DNA of 64,000 nt. Origin: Microbulbifer flavimaris. Its GTDB lineage: Bacteria; Pseudomonadota; Gammaproteobacteria; Pseudomonadales; Cellvibrionaceae. Position numbers and translations under genes: made by a program. Below the pieces are notes generated by a model, which made no database searches, had not been told where the DNA came from, and saw only the letters and a list, made by a program, of their open reading frames with translations. Shown here piece by piece: positions 1 to 9,717 of the stretch; within the stretch, counting starts at the first letter, position 1, and every line of letters begins with the position of its first letter. The stretch lies in the NCBI RefSeq assembly GCF_001641755.2, contig NZ_LRFG02000007.1, positions 42,912 to 106,911 of the forward strand, in the 5' to 3' direction.

Positions 1-231
1 CTACGACCCTTTGTATCGCTGGCGTCGACGTCGGCGCAATAGCGGTTGGCGCAGGAAGCTACAGAAAGGGATCAAAGGTCGTGCTCAACAGACGAGCGGG
101 CGAGAAAATGGCGGGAGGTTTGGCATTTGACGCCAGAAGTTCAGCGGATTTACCAACCACGTGGTGGAAATACGCGGCATGGCTCGGTAGGGGTTTCGCC
201 TTCCCTGGCGAAAACTTGGTGCAAATCCTCG
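1..231. other. window edge, no confident gene
   Basis: No convincing complete gene is visible here. A plus-strand frame enters from the left edge and stops at 128-130; its roughly 42 visible residues are very basic, with a run of five arginines, and could be the C-terminus of a cut-off gene or chance. A small perfect inverted repeat, TTTCGCC/GGCGAAA at 194-213, lies just downstream of ispH on the minus strand but has no T-tract, so I do not call it a terminator. Confidence 0.3.
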
Positions 232-1164
232 CTAGCGCAGCTCTTTGGGCAGCGAGAAACGAATGTTTTCCTCGCGGCCAGACATCTCGGCCGGCGGCTC
301 GGCGCCCAGCTGCTGCAGGCGATCGATCACCTCCTGCACCAGCACTTCCGGTGCCGAGGCCCCGGCCGTGATCCCGATGGCACTCTTCCCGGTCAGCCAG
401 GCAGGGTCGATATCCGCCGCGCCGTCGATCAGCTTTGCCGAAGCACCACAGCGCTGCGCCAGTTCGCGCAGGCGGTTGGAATTGGAACTGTTGGGGCTGC
501 CCACCACCAGCACCAGGTCGCTCTCCAGCGCAAGCTGGCGCACCGCATCCTGGCGGTTCTGGGTGGCGTAGCAGATGTCGTCTTTGCGCGGGCCGCGGAT
601 ATTGGGGAAGCGCGCGCGCAGGGCGTCGATGACCTTGGCTGTGTCATCCATGGACAGGGTGGTCTGGGTCACAAAGGAGAGGTTGCTCTCGTCCTTAACG
701 GCCAGCTTCGCCACATCCTCTTCATCCTCCACCAGGTAGATGGCACCACCACCACTGGTGTCGTACTGGCCCATGGTACCTTCTACCTCCGGGTGGCCGG
801 CATGACCGATCAGGATGCACTCGCTGCCGTCGCCGCTGAACTTGCTCACTTCCATATGGACTTTGGTCACCAGCGGACAGGTGGCATCGAACACTCTCAG
901 GCCGCGGTCAGCGGCTTCCTGCTGCACCGCTTTGGAAACACCGTGGGCACTGAAGATCACGATTACGTCGTCGGGCACTTCGGAGAGCTCGTCCACGAAG
1001 ATCGCGCCGCGGTCACGCAGGCTTTCCACCACGAACTTGTTGTGCACCACCTCATGGCGCACATAAATGGGCGCACCAAACACGTCCAGGGCGCGATTGA
1101 CGATATCGATCGCCCGATCGACGCCGGCACAGAAGCCGCGGGGATTTGCCAGTCGGATTTGCAT
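232..1164 (-). CDS. ispH: 4-hydroxy-3-methylbut-2-enyl diphosphate reductase
   Basis: IspH catalyses the last step of the MEP isoprenoid pathway, reducing HMBPP to IPP and DMAPP with a [4Fe-4S] cluster in the cytoplasm. The three cluster cysteines are visible: Cys12 (GFCAG), Cys96 (DATCPLV) and Cys198 (DDICYATQ), plus the active-site Glu in EVEGT and the SNSNRL phosphate-binding stretch. At 310 residues it has the usual length. I chose the ATG at 1164 because GAGG lies 9 nt upstream and the protein then begins [11 protein letters not shown] like its homologues; a GTG two codons earlier is too close to that site. It is the last gene of the ribF-ileS-lspA-fkpB-ispH run, 48 nt after fkpB. Confidence 0.97.
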   Translation of the reverse strand: MQIRLANPRGFCAGVDRAIDIVNRALDVFGAPIYVRHEVVHNKFVVESLRDRGAIFVDELSEVPDDVIVIFSAHGVSKAVQQEAADRGLRVFDATCPLVTKVHMEVSKFSGDGSECILIGHAGHPEVEGTMGQYDTSGGGAIYLVEDEEDVAKLAVKDESNLSFVTQTTLSMDDTAKVIDALRARFPNIRGPRKDDICYATQNRQDAVRQLALESDLVLVVGSPNSSNSNRLRELAQRCGASAKLIDGAADIDPAWLTGKSAIGITAGASAPEVLVQEVIDRLQQLGAEPPAEMSGREENIRFSLPKELR

Positions 1165-1212
1165 AGTCACTTACCTCGCTCGGGCACCCTGCAAGAGGCA
1201 CCCGTCAGCCCC

Positions 1213-1653
1213 TTAATTGACGGAGGCCACCTCGATAATCTTTACGTGAAAATTCAGCGTCTGGCCAGCCAGCGGATGATTGAAATCCACCGTGACCTCG
1301 TCATCACCCACTTCGCGGATAACGCCGGGCAGCTCGCCACTGCCGTTGTCGAAAGAGACCACCAGCCCCGGCTCCAGCTCCAGGTCCGGGCTGAAATGGT
1401 CGCGCCGCACCTTCTGGATGTTTGACGGATTGCGTTGACCGAAGCCCACCTCCGGCGGAATCTCAATCTCCGCCTCGTCACCGGCCTGCAGGCCGAACAG
1501 TGCCTTCTCAAAGCCGGGCAGCAGGCTGCCGTCTCCCACCGTGAAACTGGCGGGGTCGCCCTTGAAGGTGGTATCCACTTCGCTGCCGTCGTCCAGCTTG
1601 AGACTGAAATGCAGGGTGACTCGGCTGTGCTCGCCGATTACGTTGTTACTCAT
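1213..1653 (-). CDS. fkpB: FKBP-type peptidyl-prolyl cis-trans isomerase (SlpA/FkpB type)
   Basis: This is a small cytoplasmic prolyl isomerase and chaperone of the SlpA/FkpB group, 146 residues against about 149 in E. coli. The FKBP core (VTLHFSLKLDDGSEVDTT, then GDGSLLPGFEKALFGL) is interrupted near residues 70-125 by the insert-in-flap domain typical of this group, before the chain returns to the FKBP fold. It begins 5 nt after the lspA stop codon and is followed by ispH, the conserved lspA-fkpB-ispH order. The substrate cannot be inferred from sequence. Confidence 0.93.
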   Translation of the reverse strand: MSNNVIGEHSRVTLHFSLKLDDGSEVDTTFKGDPASFTVGDGSLLPGFEKALFGLQAGDEAEIEIPPEVGFGQRNPSNIQKVRRDHFSPDLELEPGLVVSFDNGSGELPGVIREVGDDEVTVDFNHPLAGQTLNFHVKIIEVASVN

Positions 1654-1658
1654 ACTCT

Positions 1659-2180
1659 TTAAACTTCTGCGCTCTTTTCAGCGTCTTTGGATTCGGCAAA
1701 AAACAGCAGCTCGATTACCAGCATTGTGGCACCCACACTGATCGCCATGTCAGCCACGTTGAATACCGGAAAGTGCCAGCTGCCGTAGTAAACCGAAATG
1801 AAATCCCGTACATAGCCCAGCACGATACGGTCCCACAGGTTGCCGATCGCCCCGCCCAGAATCAGGGCCAGGGCCAGTGGCTCCCAGCGCTTGATCGCCG
1901 GCAGGCGCCAGAGCCAAACGATAACCATTGCGCTGAAACCCAGGGCAACCGCGCCAAAGAACCAGCGCTGCCAGCCACCGGCATCGGCCAGGAAACTGAA
2001 GGCAGCGCCATAATTCTCCGCGTAGGTGAACTGCAACAGGCCGGGAATGATCTGCAGTTCCGGTCCGTACATGAAGCGCTCTACCGCCCACACCTTGGTG
2101 ACGATATCCAGCACAATCACCGCCAGCGCCAGCCAGTACCAGCGCCACGGATGTCCGAAAAGCGAAAGGGCTTTAGGCAT
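1659..2180 (-). CDS. lspA: signal peptidase II (prolipoprotein)
   Basis: LspA is the inner-membrane aspartyl protease that removes signal peptides from diacylated prolipoproteins. The 173 residues contain four hydrophobic spans and the two family motifs carrying the catalytic aspartates: [15 protein letters not shown] (Asp126) and [11 protein letters not shown] (Asp144). The reading frame stays open further upstream, but only inside ileS; the ATG at 2180 gives the family-length protein. This start overlaps the ileS stop by 8 nt (ATGCCTAA), so translation is probably coupled to ileS. Confidence 0.95.
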   Translation of the reverse strand: MPKALSLFGHPWRWYWLALAVIVLDIVTKVWAVERFMYGPELQIIPGLLQFTYAENYGAAFSFLADAGGWQRWFFGAVALGFSAMVIVWLWRLPAIKRWEPLALALILGGAIGNLWDRIVLGYVRDFISVYYGSWHFPVFNVADMAISVGATMLVIELLFFAESKDAEKSAEV

Positions 2181-4977
2181 AATGCCGCTCCTCGCCGGCG
2201 CCGGCCACGTTCTCCACACAGCGGCTGCAGATCTCCGGGTGCTCCGGCACAGACCCCACGTCAGCGCGGTAGTGCCAGCAGCGGGCACACTTGGGATGAT
2301 CCACCTTGCGCACATCCACCTTGAGGCCTTCCAGTTCGGTCTCGTGGGCACCGGCGGCATCGCTCAGGCGCTGCACGGAAGTGGAAGAGCAGATCAGCAC
2401 AAAGCGCAGCTCGTCCTCCAGCGCGCAGAGTTTCTCCCGCAGGGCATCGTCCGCATAGAGGGTGACCGCAGCCTGTAGCGAGCCACCGATCTGGCCGGCG
2501 TTGCGCTGCTCCTCGAGCACCTTGTTCACTGCGGTTTTCACGCTGGCGACCTGAGCCCAGAATTCCGCGCCCTTGTCCGCATCGGCCGGCAGTTTCTCCA
2601 GCGGATACCACTCTTCCAGGAACACGCTCTCACCCTTGCCACCGGGGATAAACTGCCAGAGCTCTTCAGCGGTAAAGCTCAGGATCGGCGCCACCCAGCG
2701 GGTGAACGCCTGCACGATGTGGTAGAGCGCGGTCTGTGCCGAGCGCCGGGCAACACTGTCGTCGCGGGTGGTGTACTGGCGGTCCTTGATGATATCCAGA
2801 TAGAAACCACCCATTTCCACCACACAGAAATTGTGCAGTTTCTGGTAGATCTGGTGGAACTGGTAGTTGTCGTAGGCCGCGATAATCTCGTCCTGCAGGC
2901 GCGCCGCCTTGTCGATGGCCCAGCGATCCAGTGCCAGCAGCTCTCCCGCCGGCAGCAGGTCTTTTTCCGGATCAAAACCGGCCAGGTTCGACAGGAAGAA
3001 ACGGGCAGTGTTGCGCAGGCGGCGGTAGGAATCCGCCGTGCGCTTGAGGATCTCGTCGGAGACCGCCATCTCACCACTGAAGTCGGTGGCTGCCACCCAC
3101 AGGCGCAGCACGTCTGCACCCAGCTTGTTGATCACATCCTGGGGCGCCACAGTATTCCCGATGGACTTGGACATCTTGCGTCCCTCGGCATCGACGGTGA
3201 AGCCGTGGGTCAGCACCTGCTTGTAGGGTGCGCAGTCGTTGATGGCGATGGACGTTTTCAGGGAGGACTGGAACCAGCCGCGGTGCTGGTCGGAGCCCTC
3301 CAGGTACAGATCCGCCGGGAAGCGCAGACCATCGCGGCGCTCGAGCACGGCATAGTGGGTTACGCCGGAATCGAACCAGACATCCAGGGTATCGGTGACC
3401 TTCAGGTATTGATCCGCTTCGTCGCCGAGCAGCTCCGCCGCATCCAGGTCGAACCAGACATCCATGCCCTCTTCCTCGACACGCTGGGCCACCTGGTCCA
3501 TCAGTGCCGGGGTATCCGGGTGGATTTCGTGGGTCTCCTTGTGCACGAACAGCGCGATGGGCACACCCCAGGTGCGCTGGCGGGAGATACACCAGTCAGG
3601 GCTGGCATCCAGCATGGCGTCGATGCGGGCCTTGCCCCAGCCGGGAATCCAGGTCACCTCGTCCGCCGCCTTCTGCGCGTGGTCCAGCAGGTCGTTCTGC
3701 TGCATGCTGATAAACCACTGCGGCGTCGCGCGATAGATCAGCGGCGTCTTGGTGCGCCAGCAGTGCGGGTAGCTGTGGACCAGCTTGCCCTCGTGCAGCA
3801 GCGTGCCTTTCTCGTTCAGATACTCGACGATTTTCTCGTCCACTTTGTACACATGCTCGCCGGCAAATACGGGGACGTTGTCCCGGAATACACCGTTCTC
3901 GTCCAGGTAATTGAGCGTATCGATACCGTATTTCTTGCCCACCTGGAAATCGTCCGGGCCGTGGTCCGGGGCGGTGTGTACACAGCCGGTACCGGCGTCA
4001 GTGGTGACGTGGTCCCCCAGCACCATCGGCAGGGTCTTGTCGTAAAACGGATGGTTGACCTTGAGGTGCTCCAGGGCCGCGCCGCGGATGTTGCCCACGA
4101 CTTCACCCTCGAGGCCGGCGCGCTCCAGCACCGCGTCCTTCAGGTCTTCGGCCATCAGCAGGCGGCGCTCGCCCACCTGCACCACCACGTATTCCAGCTC
4201 GCCATTGACCGAGATCGCCTGGCTGGACGGCAGGGTCCATGGGGTGGTGGTCCAGATCACGACTGACAGCTCGCCGTCACCGGCATGGCCACCGGCAGCA
4301 TCGGCGATCGCCAGCGCCGTCTCCTCGGTAACCGGGTAGCAGACATCGATGGAGAAGGAGGTTTTGTCCTGGTACTCCACTTCCGCTTCCGCCAGGGCAG
4401 AGCCACCGACCACGCTCCAGTAAACCGGCTTGAAGCCACGGGCCAGGTGGCCGTTATTCACGATGCGGCCGAGGGCGCGGATGATGTCCGCCTCGAACTG
4501 GAAATCCATGGTGCGGTAGGGGTTACCCCACTCGCCAAACACGCCCAGGCGGATGAAGTCTTTCTTTTGCCCCTCCACCTGCTTGGCGGCATATTCGCGG
4601 CACTTCTGGCGGAACGTGCGGTGATCGACCTTGGCGCCCGCCTTGCCGATTTTCTTTTCCACCCGGTGTTCGATGGGCAGGCCGTGGCAGTCCCAGCCCG
4701 GCACATAGGGGGCATCGAAACCGCTCATGGTCTTGGACTTGACGATAATGTCCTTGAGGATCTTGTTGACCGAATGGCCGATGTGGATATCGCCGTTCGC
4801 ATAGGGCGGGCCATCGTGCAGGATGAACTGGTCGCGTCCGGCGCGGGCCTGGCGAATCTTTTCGTAGAGCTTGCCCTCCTGCCACTGCTTGAGGGTGGCC
4901 GGCTCCCGCTGCGGCAGGTTGCCACGCATGGGAAAGTCGGTATGGGGCAGATTCAGTGTCGCTTTGTAATCGGTCAT
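2173..4977 (-). CDS. ileS: isoleucyl-tRNA synthetase
   Basis: Class I aminoacyl-tRNA synthetase that charges tRNA-Ile; 934 residues, close to the E. coli 938. The HIGH signature occurs as DIHIGHS near residue 68 and the KMSKS loop as [10 protein letters not shown] near residue 600. The editing (CP1) domain lies between them. The C-terminus holds a four-cysteine zinc site (CARCWHY followed by CSRCVENV). It is flanked by ribF upstream (48 nt gap) and lspA downstream (8-nt overlap), the arrangement common in gammaproteobacteria. Confidence 0.98.
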   Translation of the reverse strand: MTDYKATLNLPHTDFPMRGNLPQREPATLKQWQEGKLYEKIRQARAGRDQFILHDGPPYANGDIHIGHSVNKILKDIIVKSKTMSGFDAPYVPGWDCHGLPIEHRVEKKIGKAGAKVDHRTFRQKCREYAAKQVEGQKKDFIRLGVFGEWGNPYRTMDFQFEADIIRALGRIVNNGHLARGFKPVYWSVVGGSALAEAEVEYQDKTSFSIDVCYPVTEETALAIADAAGGHAGDGELSVVIWTTTPWTLPSSQAISVNGELEYVVVQVGERRLLMAEDLKDAVLERAGLEGEVVGNIRGAALEHLKVNHPFYDKTLPMVLGDHVTTDAGTGCVHTAPDHGPDDFQVGKKYGIDTLNYLDENGVFRDNVPVFAGEHVYKVDEKIVEYLNEKGTLLHEGKLVHSYPHCWRTKTPLIYRATPQWFISMQQNDLLDHAQKAADEVTWIPGWGKARIDAMLDASPDWCISRQRTWGVPIALFVHKETHEIHPDTPALMDQVAQRVEEEGMDVWFDLDAAELLGDEADQYLKVTDTLDVWFDSGVTHYAVLERRDGLRFPADLYLEGSDQHRGWFQSSLKTSIAINDCAPYKQVLTHGFTVDAEGRKMSKSIGNTVAPQDVINKLGADVLRLWVAATDFSGEMAVSDEILKRTADSYRRLRNTARFFLSNLAGFDPEKDLLPAGELLALDRWAIDKAARLQDEIIAAYDNYQFHQIYQKLHNFCVVEMGGFYLDIIKDRQYTTRDDSVARRSAQTALYHIVQAFTRWVAPILSFTAEELWQFIPGGKGESVFLEEWYPLEKLPADADKGAEFWAQVASVKTAVNKVLEEQRNAGQIGGSLQAAVTLYADDALREKLCALEDELRFVLICSSTSVQRLSDAAGAHETELEGLKVDVRKVDHPKCARCWHYRADVGSVPEHPEICSRCVENVAGAGEERHYA

Positions 4978-5025
4978 TGGGTGCTACTTCAGCTCTAGAC
5001 TGGAAATTTGCTTGAGGCAGTGGAT

Positions 5026-6015
5026 TCAGTGGCTATCCGACGGCCGGGGATTGTTTTCAAACCAGGCCCGCGCATCGCGGATGTCCCGGGCGATTTGCGC
5101 CCGAAGGATTTCGAGGGAATCGAATTTCTCTTCGTCGCGCAGCTTGTGACAGAACTCCACCGCCAGTTCACGGCCGTAGAGATCGCTGGCAAAGTCGAAC
5201 AGGTTCACCTCCAGCAGTGGCTGGGCGCCCTCGCCCTCTACTGTTGGGCGAAAACCGACATTGGCCACGCCGTCGATCTCCCGGCGGCCGGGAGCCAGCT
5301 CGCGGTCATCGGTGGCCCGCACCCGCACCGTGTAGACGCCGACTAGGGGCGATCGATAGCGGTGCAAGCGCACATTGGCGGTCGGCGCCCCCAGCTCGCG
5401 CCCCAGGGCGCGCCCGGGAGCCACCCGACCGGTAATCTGGTAAGGCTTGCCGAGCAGGGTTTCCGCCAGCTCGAAATCCCCATCCTGCAGGGCCTGGCGG
5501 ATGCGCGTACTGCTGACCCGTGCCCCGCGGATCTCCACGGTGGCGGTGTCTTCCACGGAGTAGCCTGCCTCGGCACCGATCTTTTGCAGCAGCTGGTAGT
5601 CGCCACTGCGGTCACAACCGAAGCGGAAGTCATCCCCCACAACCAGGTGGCGGACATCGAGGCCATCCACGAGGATCTGGCGGATAAACGCCTCACCGCT
5701 CAGGCTGCGCAGGCGCTCATTGAACTGCAGGCACAGCACGCGATCGACACCGGCATCGAACAGTGCCAGCACCTTCTCTTTAAAGCGCATCAGGCGCGCC
5801 GGCGCCCGCTCACCAGAGAAATACTCGTGGGGTTGGGGCTCGAAGATCATGGCTACCGAGGGCACACCGTGCTCCCGCGCGCGCTCGCGAACCTGCGCAA
5901 TGATCGCCTGATGGCCGCGGTGCACTCCATCGAACGAGCCGATAGTGGCCACGCAACCGCGGTGGCGAGGGTGCAGGTTGTGCAACCCGCGAATCAGTTC
6001 GCGCTCCTGGAACAA
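5026..6015 (-). CDS. ribF: bifunctional riboflavin kinase / FAD synthetase
   Basis: RibF phosphorylates riboflavin to FMN and adenylates FMN to FAD. The N-terminal nucleotidyltransferase half shows GSFDGVHRGHQ and SSTRIRQAL; the C-terminal flavokinase half shows the PTAN motif in GAPTANVRL and the GFRPTVEG segment. Length is 329 residues. No ATG is available near the conserved N-terminus (ELIRGLHNL), so the start appears to be the TTG at 6015, with AAGG a few bases upstream; this is the least certain part of the call. A promoter at 6050-6078 lies just before it and probably serves the whole ribF-ispH run. Confidence 0.93.
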   Translation of the reverse strand: MFQERELIRGLHNLHPRHRGCVATIGSFDGVHRGHQAIIAQVRERAREHGVPSVAMIFEPQPHEYFSGERAPARLMRFKEKVLALFDAGVDRVLCLQFNERLRSLSGEAFIRQILVDGLDVRHLVVGDDFRFGCDRSGDYQLLQKIGAEAGYSVEDTATVEIRGARVSSTRIRQALQDGDFELAETLLGKPYQITGRVAPGRALGRELGAPTANVRLHRYRSPLVGVYTVRVRATDDRELAPGRREIDGVANVGFRPTVEGEGAQPLLEVNLFDFASDLYGRELAVEFCHKLRDEEKFDSLEILRAQIARDIRDARAWFENNPRPSDSH

Positions 6016-6049
6016 GGGGCCTTCCCATCCTCACAAAATCAAGCGCCGC

Positions 6050-6078
6050 AGTATAGCGGATTCAGGGTGGCCGGTCAG
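6050..6078 (-). promoter_or_regulatory. sigma70-like promoter for the ribF operon
   Basis: On the minus strand, CTGACC (6073-6078) and TATACT (6050-6055) are separated by 17 bp. The -10 is 5/6 and the -35 is 4/6 to consensus. It lies between murJ and ribF and would start a short leader for ribF-ileS-lspA-fkpB-ispH. Confidence 0.6.
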
Positions 6079-6090
6079 TGGCCACAGCCG

Positions 6091-7722
6091 CTAGGCCTGA
6101 GCACGAAAATGGCGTGGTCGCAGGCCGCTGGCGAGCAACACCAGCAGGTAGGTGCCGCCACCGCCGGCCACCAGCACTCCCATGCGCCAGGCGCGTTGCC
6201 ACCAGGACCAGTCGCTCCACGACGGCCAGACCGCAAGGGCCGCCAGCAATAGACCGACCATCGCCAGGTTCGCCGCCAGAAGGCGCAACAGGAAGACTGG
6301 CCACCCCCGTTCCGGCCGATAAACCGTGTCCCGGCGCAAGCCCTTGAACAGCAACCAGGCGTTTAGGGCCGCCTGGGCCGCGGTGGCCAGGGCCAGGCCC
6401 ATGTGGCCGAGGCGGAAATAGTGGTGCAGCGGGATCACGAAGGCGAGGCTGAGCAGCATTTTGGCAGCGATGGCAATCAGGCCAAAGCGCACCGGGGTGT
6501 AGGTGTCCTGGCGGGCGAAATAGCCCGGTGCCAGTACCTTGATCAGCATGAAGCCCAGCAGGCCGAGCGCATAGGCGCGCAGCGACCAGGCAGCCATTGC
6601 CATATCCCGCGGCTCCATACGCCCGTACTGGAACAATGTGGTCAGCAGCGGTTCCGCCAGCACGATCAGCGCCAGCGCCGCGGGCAGGGAGATCAGGGTC
6701 ACAGAGCGCAGGGCCCAGTCCAGGGTCTGGCTGAAGCGTTGCGGGTCACCGCCCACATGCTGCCTCGACAGGTTGGGCAGGATGACCGTGGCCACAGCGA
6801 CACCAAAGACACCGAGCGGCAGCTCGACGAGACGGTCAGAGAAATACAGCCAGGACACACTGCCGGTGGGCAGGAAGGACGCCAACACTGTGTCCAGCAC
6901 CAGGCTGATCTGGGTTACCGAAACCCCGAAGATCGCCGGCGCCATCAGCCGCAGGATCTTGCGCACCCCGGGGTAACGCCAGTCCCATTTCGGCCTGGGC
7001 AACAGACCCATGCGGGCCAGGAAGGGCACCTGGAACAGCAACTGCACTATCCCCGCCGCGAGCACCCCCCAGGCGAGGGCCATGATCGGCGGCTCAAACC
7101 AGCCGGTGCCGAGTACCGCCGCGCCGATTAGCACCAGGTTGAGCAGTACCGGAGTGAGTGCCGGGATGGCAAAGCGATCAAAGCTGTTGAGAACCGCGCC
7201 GGCAAAGCCAGTCAGGGATATCAACATCAGATAGGGGAAGGTAATTCGCAGCATGTCCGTGGCCAGCGCGAACTTTTCCCGCTCAGCGCCGTCCCACCAC
7301 CATCCGAATGCAAAAATTCCCGCCACCAGCGGTGCGCACAGGATCCCGAACAGGGTCACCAGCAGGAGGGTGCCACCGAGTGCGCCGGCCACACGGTCGT
7401 TGAGCTCCCGCGCGGCCGCAATGCCGCCCTTTTGCCTATACTCCGCCAGTACGGGCACAAAGGCCTGCGCGAAGGCCCCCTCGGCAAACAGGCGCCGGAA
7501 GAAGTTGGGGATTTTGAAGGCGACGAAGAAAGCATCAGCTGCCGCGCCGGCGCCGGCAAAGCGGGCGAATACCATATCCCGCACCAGGCCGAGAACCCGC
7601 GACAGCAGTGTTGCCCCGCCAACCACGGAACTGCCGCGCAGCAGCCCGGGCGCCTTGCGGGCGGTGGATTTTTCGTCACTGGCGGACTCTGATGACAAGG
7701 TGCTGGCTCCCGGAGTCGGCAT
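6091..7722 (-). CDS. murJ: lipid II flippase MurJ
   Basis: MurJ (MviN), of the MOP exporter superfamily, flips lipid II across the inner membrane for peptidoglycan synthesis. The protein is strongly hydrophobic with about 14 predicted spans. The family N-terminal signature is present (TLLSRVLGLVRD followed by ADAFFVAFKIPNFFRRLFAEGA), including the arginines and aspartate needed in the central cavity. The start is uncertain: the ATG at 7722 gives 543 residues with a Ser/Ala-rich extension before the conserved core; a GTG at 7782 is also in frame and neither has a strong ribosome-binding site. It is separated from ribF by 75 nt and is divergent from the small gene at 7871. Confidence 0.95.
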   Translation of the reverse strand: MPTPGASTLSSESASDEKSTARKAPGLLRGSSVVGGATLLSRVLGLVRDMVFARFAGAGAAADAFFVAFKIPNFFRRLFAEGAFAQAFVPVLAEYRQKGGIAAARELNDRVAGALGGTLLLVTLFGILCAPLVAGIFAFGWWWDGAEREKFALATDMLRITFPYLMLISLTGFAGAVLNSFDRFAIPALTPVLLNLVLIGAAVLGTGWFEPPIMALAWGVLAAGIVQLLFQVPFLARMGLLPRPKWDWRYPGVRKILRLMAPAIFGVSVTQISLVLDTVLASFLPTGSVSWLYFSDRLVELPLGVFGVAVATVILPNLSRQHVGGDPQRFSQTLDWALRSVTLISLPAALALIVLAEPLLTTLFQYGRMEPRDMAMAAWSLRAYALGLLGFMLIKVLAPGYFARQDTYTPVRFGLIAIAAKMLLSLAFVIPLHHYFRLGHMGLALATAAQAALNAWLLFKGLRRDTVYRPERGWPVFLLRLLAANLAMVGLLLAALAVWPSWSDWSWWQRAWRMGVLVAGGGGTYLLVLLASGLRPRHFRAQA

Positions 7723-7870
7723 TGGTGGAATGGCCGGCAAGTCTATCGCAAAACGTGTGAGACAAGCGCCACCGGCGACCACATTTGCCTACCGGCAGGT
7801 CACAGGCAAACTATACTCAGGAAGAGCGAAACACGCGCCGCACGGGACTGGTGGCGTAAGGAGATGACGG

Positions 7871-8008
7871 ATGACCATCAACGCAATACTGATCGCCGTG
7901 GCGCTGGCAGTCCTGCTATACGTTGCTGTGGCCCTGGGTCCCCGCCCCAAACGGGTGAGAGTTCGCATAGACACCCCCAGGGACCAGCGCTTCCGGCGCA
8001 AACATTAG
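7871..8008 (+). CDS. 45-residue single-span membrane protein
   Basis: A short gene that I do not recognise. It has a clear ribosome-binding site (AAGGAG about 9 nt before the ATG), a hydrophobic N-terminal helix (residues 2-22, NAILIAVALAVLLYVAVAL) and a strongly basic tail (GPRPKRVRVRID, then RFRRKH). Composition suggests one membrane span with a cytoplasmic basic tail. A -10-like TATACT sits at 7812-7817 without a good -35. It opens the plus-strand run that continues with the PdsO-like, PdsR and PdsS genes and may belong to that module, but only position supports this. Confidence 0.65.
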   Translation: MTINAILIAVALAVLLYVAVALGPRPKRVRVRIDTPRDQRFRRKH

Positions 8009-8164
8009 CCCGCGGAGTGCGCGGGATGGTGAATGCCAGCATTCGCCATAATTGCACCTGAATTTGCCACATCGGCGCCATGCCGATGCCTCTTTGCGGT
8101 TTTTAAATAACTCTCGACCGGGCCGGACATGGTGCCCGCCGAAGAAACCGCAAGGAGAACGACA

Positions 8165-8854
8165 GTGAAAAAAGTAATAATCGCAGTGACCCTGGGAACA
8201 GCAATCGCTTCCAGCGCCCAGGCGGACACCGCAGAGTATCAAGGATCGAAACTCACCCCGGCCAAGCAGGCCACCGTCTTCACCGGCGCAGCAGTTGCGG
8301 GCGCGGCAGTAGGCGGACCCGTTGGATTTATCGCCGGTGCCCTCGGTGGCGCCTGGCTGGGCGAGCAGATCAAACATGCAGAAGAGGCAACCATGCTGGC
8401 ATCACAACTGACAGAGAGCCGCAGCGAACTGGACAACCTGGCCCACCAACTGGACGCAGCGCGCCTCTCGGCCAACGATGCCACCCAGCTCGCCGCCGAC
8501 AGCCTGCAATTCCAGTTATTCTTCACCACCGGTGACGACCAGATTGCCGAGACGCAGCTGCACCAGGTTTCCGCGCTGGCGGAATTCCTGGAACGCCATC
8601 CCCAGTTACAGGTGCACCTCAAGGGGCATGCGGATCCCCGCGGTAGTGACGGCTATAACAATGTACTTTCTGACCAGCGCGCGCTCAGCGTGCAAAGAGC
8701 GCTGGTTGCCAAGGGCGTCGACAGCGCCAGGATTCTCCGCAAGGCGCTCGGCGCGACCTACTCCCAGGCCCCCCGTGGCGATATCGACGCCTACGCCATG
8801 GAGCGCCGGGTGGACATCTACTTTGCCGTACCGGAAGCCACTGCCGGCCTCTGA
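8165..8854 (+). CDS. pdsO: OmpA-family protein, PdsO-like (dedicated sortase system)
   Basis: The 229-residue protein starts at a GTG (8165) preceded by AAGGAG at 7 nt. It has a Sec signal peptide (MKKVIIAVTLGTAIASSAQA, cleavage after AQA), then a glycine/alanine-rich segment resembling a glycine-zipper (GAAVAGAAVGGPVGFIAGAL), a coiled-coil-like stretch (residues ~75-110), and a C-terminal OmpA/MotB peptidoglycan-binding domain (LKGHADPRGSDGYN, then ALSVQRAL and RRVDIYF). It is followed directly by the sortase-system regulator/kinase pair. Known of the family: PdsO occurs almost only in species with that pair and its function is unknown. Assignment to PdsO rather than a generic OmpA protein rests on architecture plus neighbours. 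Confidence 0.8.
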   Translation: MKKVIIAVTLGTAIASSAQADTAEYQGSKLTPAKQATVFTGAAVAGAAVGGPVGFIAGALGGAWLGEQIKHAEEATMLASQLTESRSELDNLAHQLDAARLSANDATQLAADSLQFQLFFTTGDDQIAETQLHQVSALAEFLERHPQLQVHLKGHADPRGSDGYNNVLSDQRALSVQRALVAKGVDSARILRKALGATYSQAPRGDIDAYAMERRVDIYFAVPEATAGL

Positions 8855-8884
8855 GCCGCTGAATTTTTTGTCGGGATCATAAAT

Positions 8885-8907
8885 CCGGGGGCCCTCAGGG
8901 CACCCGG
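8885..8907 (+). terminator. hairpin after pdsO, no T-tract
   Basis: CCGGGGGCCC-TCA-GGGCACCCGG forms a 10-bp stem with one mismatch 31 nt after the pdsO stop. No run of T follows, so it may be an mRNA-stabilising or weak termination structure before pdsR. Confidence 0.35.
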
Positions 8908-8989
8908 AGACCCAAGCCTCCGCTCTCTCGCCTCCACTGCTGAAATGCGGCATCATGCCCGCGCACGTATAAAAACCGCCGAAGCGCCC

Positions 8990-9679
8990 ATGACCCCCAA
9001 CATTGCCATTGTCGAGGACGAGCGAGCGATCGCCGAAAACTATCGCGATGCCCTGCGCCGCAGCGGTTATCACGTCAACCTGTACGAAAGCCGCACCTCC
9101 GCGCTCGAGGCATTCCGCCAGCGCTTGCCAGACCTGGCGGTGATCGATGTGGGCCTGGGCGCAGAAATCGAGGGGGGCTTCGAGCTCTGCCGCGAACTGC
9201 GGGCCATGGCGCCGACCCTGCCGATCCTGTTCCTCACTGCCCGCGACTCGGAACTGGACATCATTTCCGGCCTGCGCCTGGGTGCCGATGACTACCTCAC
9301 CAAGGACATCTCCCTGCCCCATATGCAGGCCCGTATTCACGCGCTGCTGCGACGGGTAAACGTCCTCAAGAATCGCGACGATGAGGGCGAGCGCCTGCAA
9401 CAGGGCGAACTGGAACTGGATGTAGAGCGCCTGCACTGCCGCTGGGGCGGTGAGGCCGTCGATCTCACCGTGACCGAATTCTGGATCGTGCATGCACTCG
9501 CCCGGCGCCCGGGCCACGTCAAATCCCGCAGCCAGCTGATGGAGGCCGCCCAGGTAGTCCTCGACGACAGCACCATCACCTCCCACGTCAAACGCATTCG
9601 CCGCAAGTTCCAGGCGGTGGACAGCGCCTTCGATGCCATCGCCACCGCCTATGGCCTCGGCTACCGCTGGCAGGCCTGA
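8990..9679 (+). CDS. pdsR: response regulator of the proteobacterial dedicated sortase system
   Basis: An OmpR/PhoB-type regulator of 229 residues. The receiver domain has the acidic pair (IVEDERA), phospho-acceptor Asp53 (VIDVG) and Lys105 (LTKDIS); the C-terminal winged helix ends with RIRRKFQAVD and YGLGYRW. I chose the ATG at 8990 because the protein then begins MTPNIAIVEDE, directly at the receiver fold; an in-frame ATG at 8945 would add 15 residues of non-conserved sequence. The kinase gene starts 38 nt downstream. The match to the dedicated-sortase regulator family is inferred from the PdsO-like and CBM9-type kinase neighbours and overall form. Target genes are unknown. Confidence 0.82.
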   Translation: MTPNIAIVEDERAIAENYRDALRRSGYHVNLYESRTSALEAFRQRLPDLAVIDVGLGAEIEGGFELCRELRAMAPTLPILFLTARDSELDIISGLRLGADDYLTKDISLPHMQARIHALLRRVNVLKNRDDEGERLQQGELELDVERLHCRWGGEAVDLTVTEFWIVHALARRPGHVKSRSQLMEAAQVVLDDSTITSHVKRIRRKFQAVDSAFDAIATAYGLGYRWQA

Positions 9680-9717
9680 GCGACGATGACGTCAGTTAAG
9701 CTGCAGGTGGCCAGGGC

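Noticed and set aside
46..1425. Long plus-strand open frame of 459 codons
   Set aside because: It lies antisense to ispH and fkpB, both of which have full family motifs; it is a shadow of high-GC coding sequence.
7812..7817. Complete promoter for the 45-residue gene
   Set aside because: Only the -10 TATACT is convincing; the nearest TTGCCT is 21 bp away, too far for a normal spacer.
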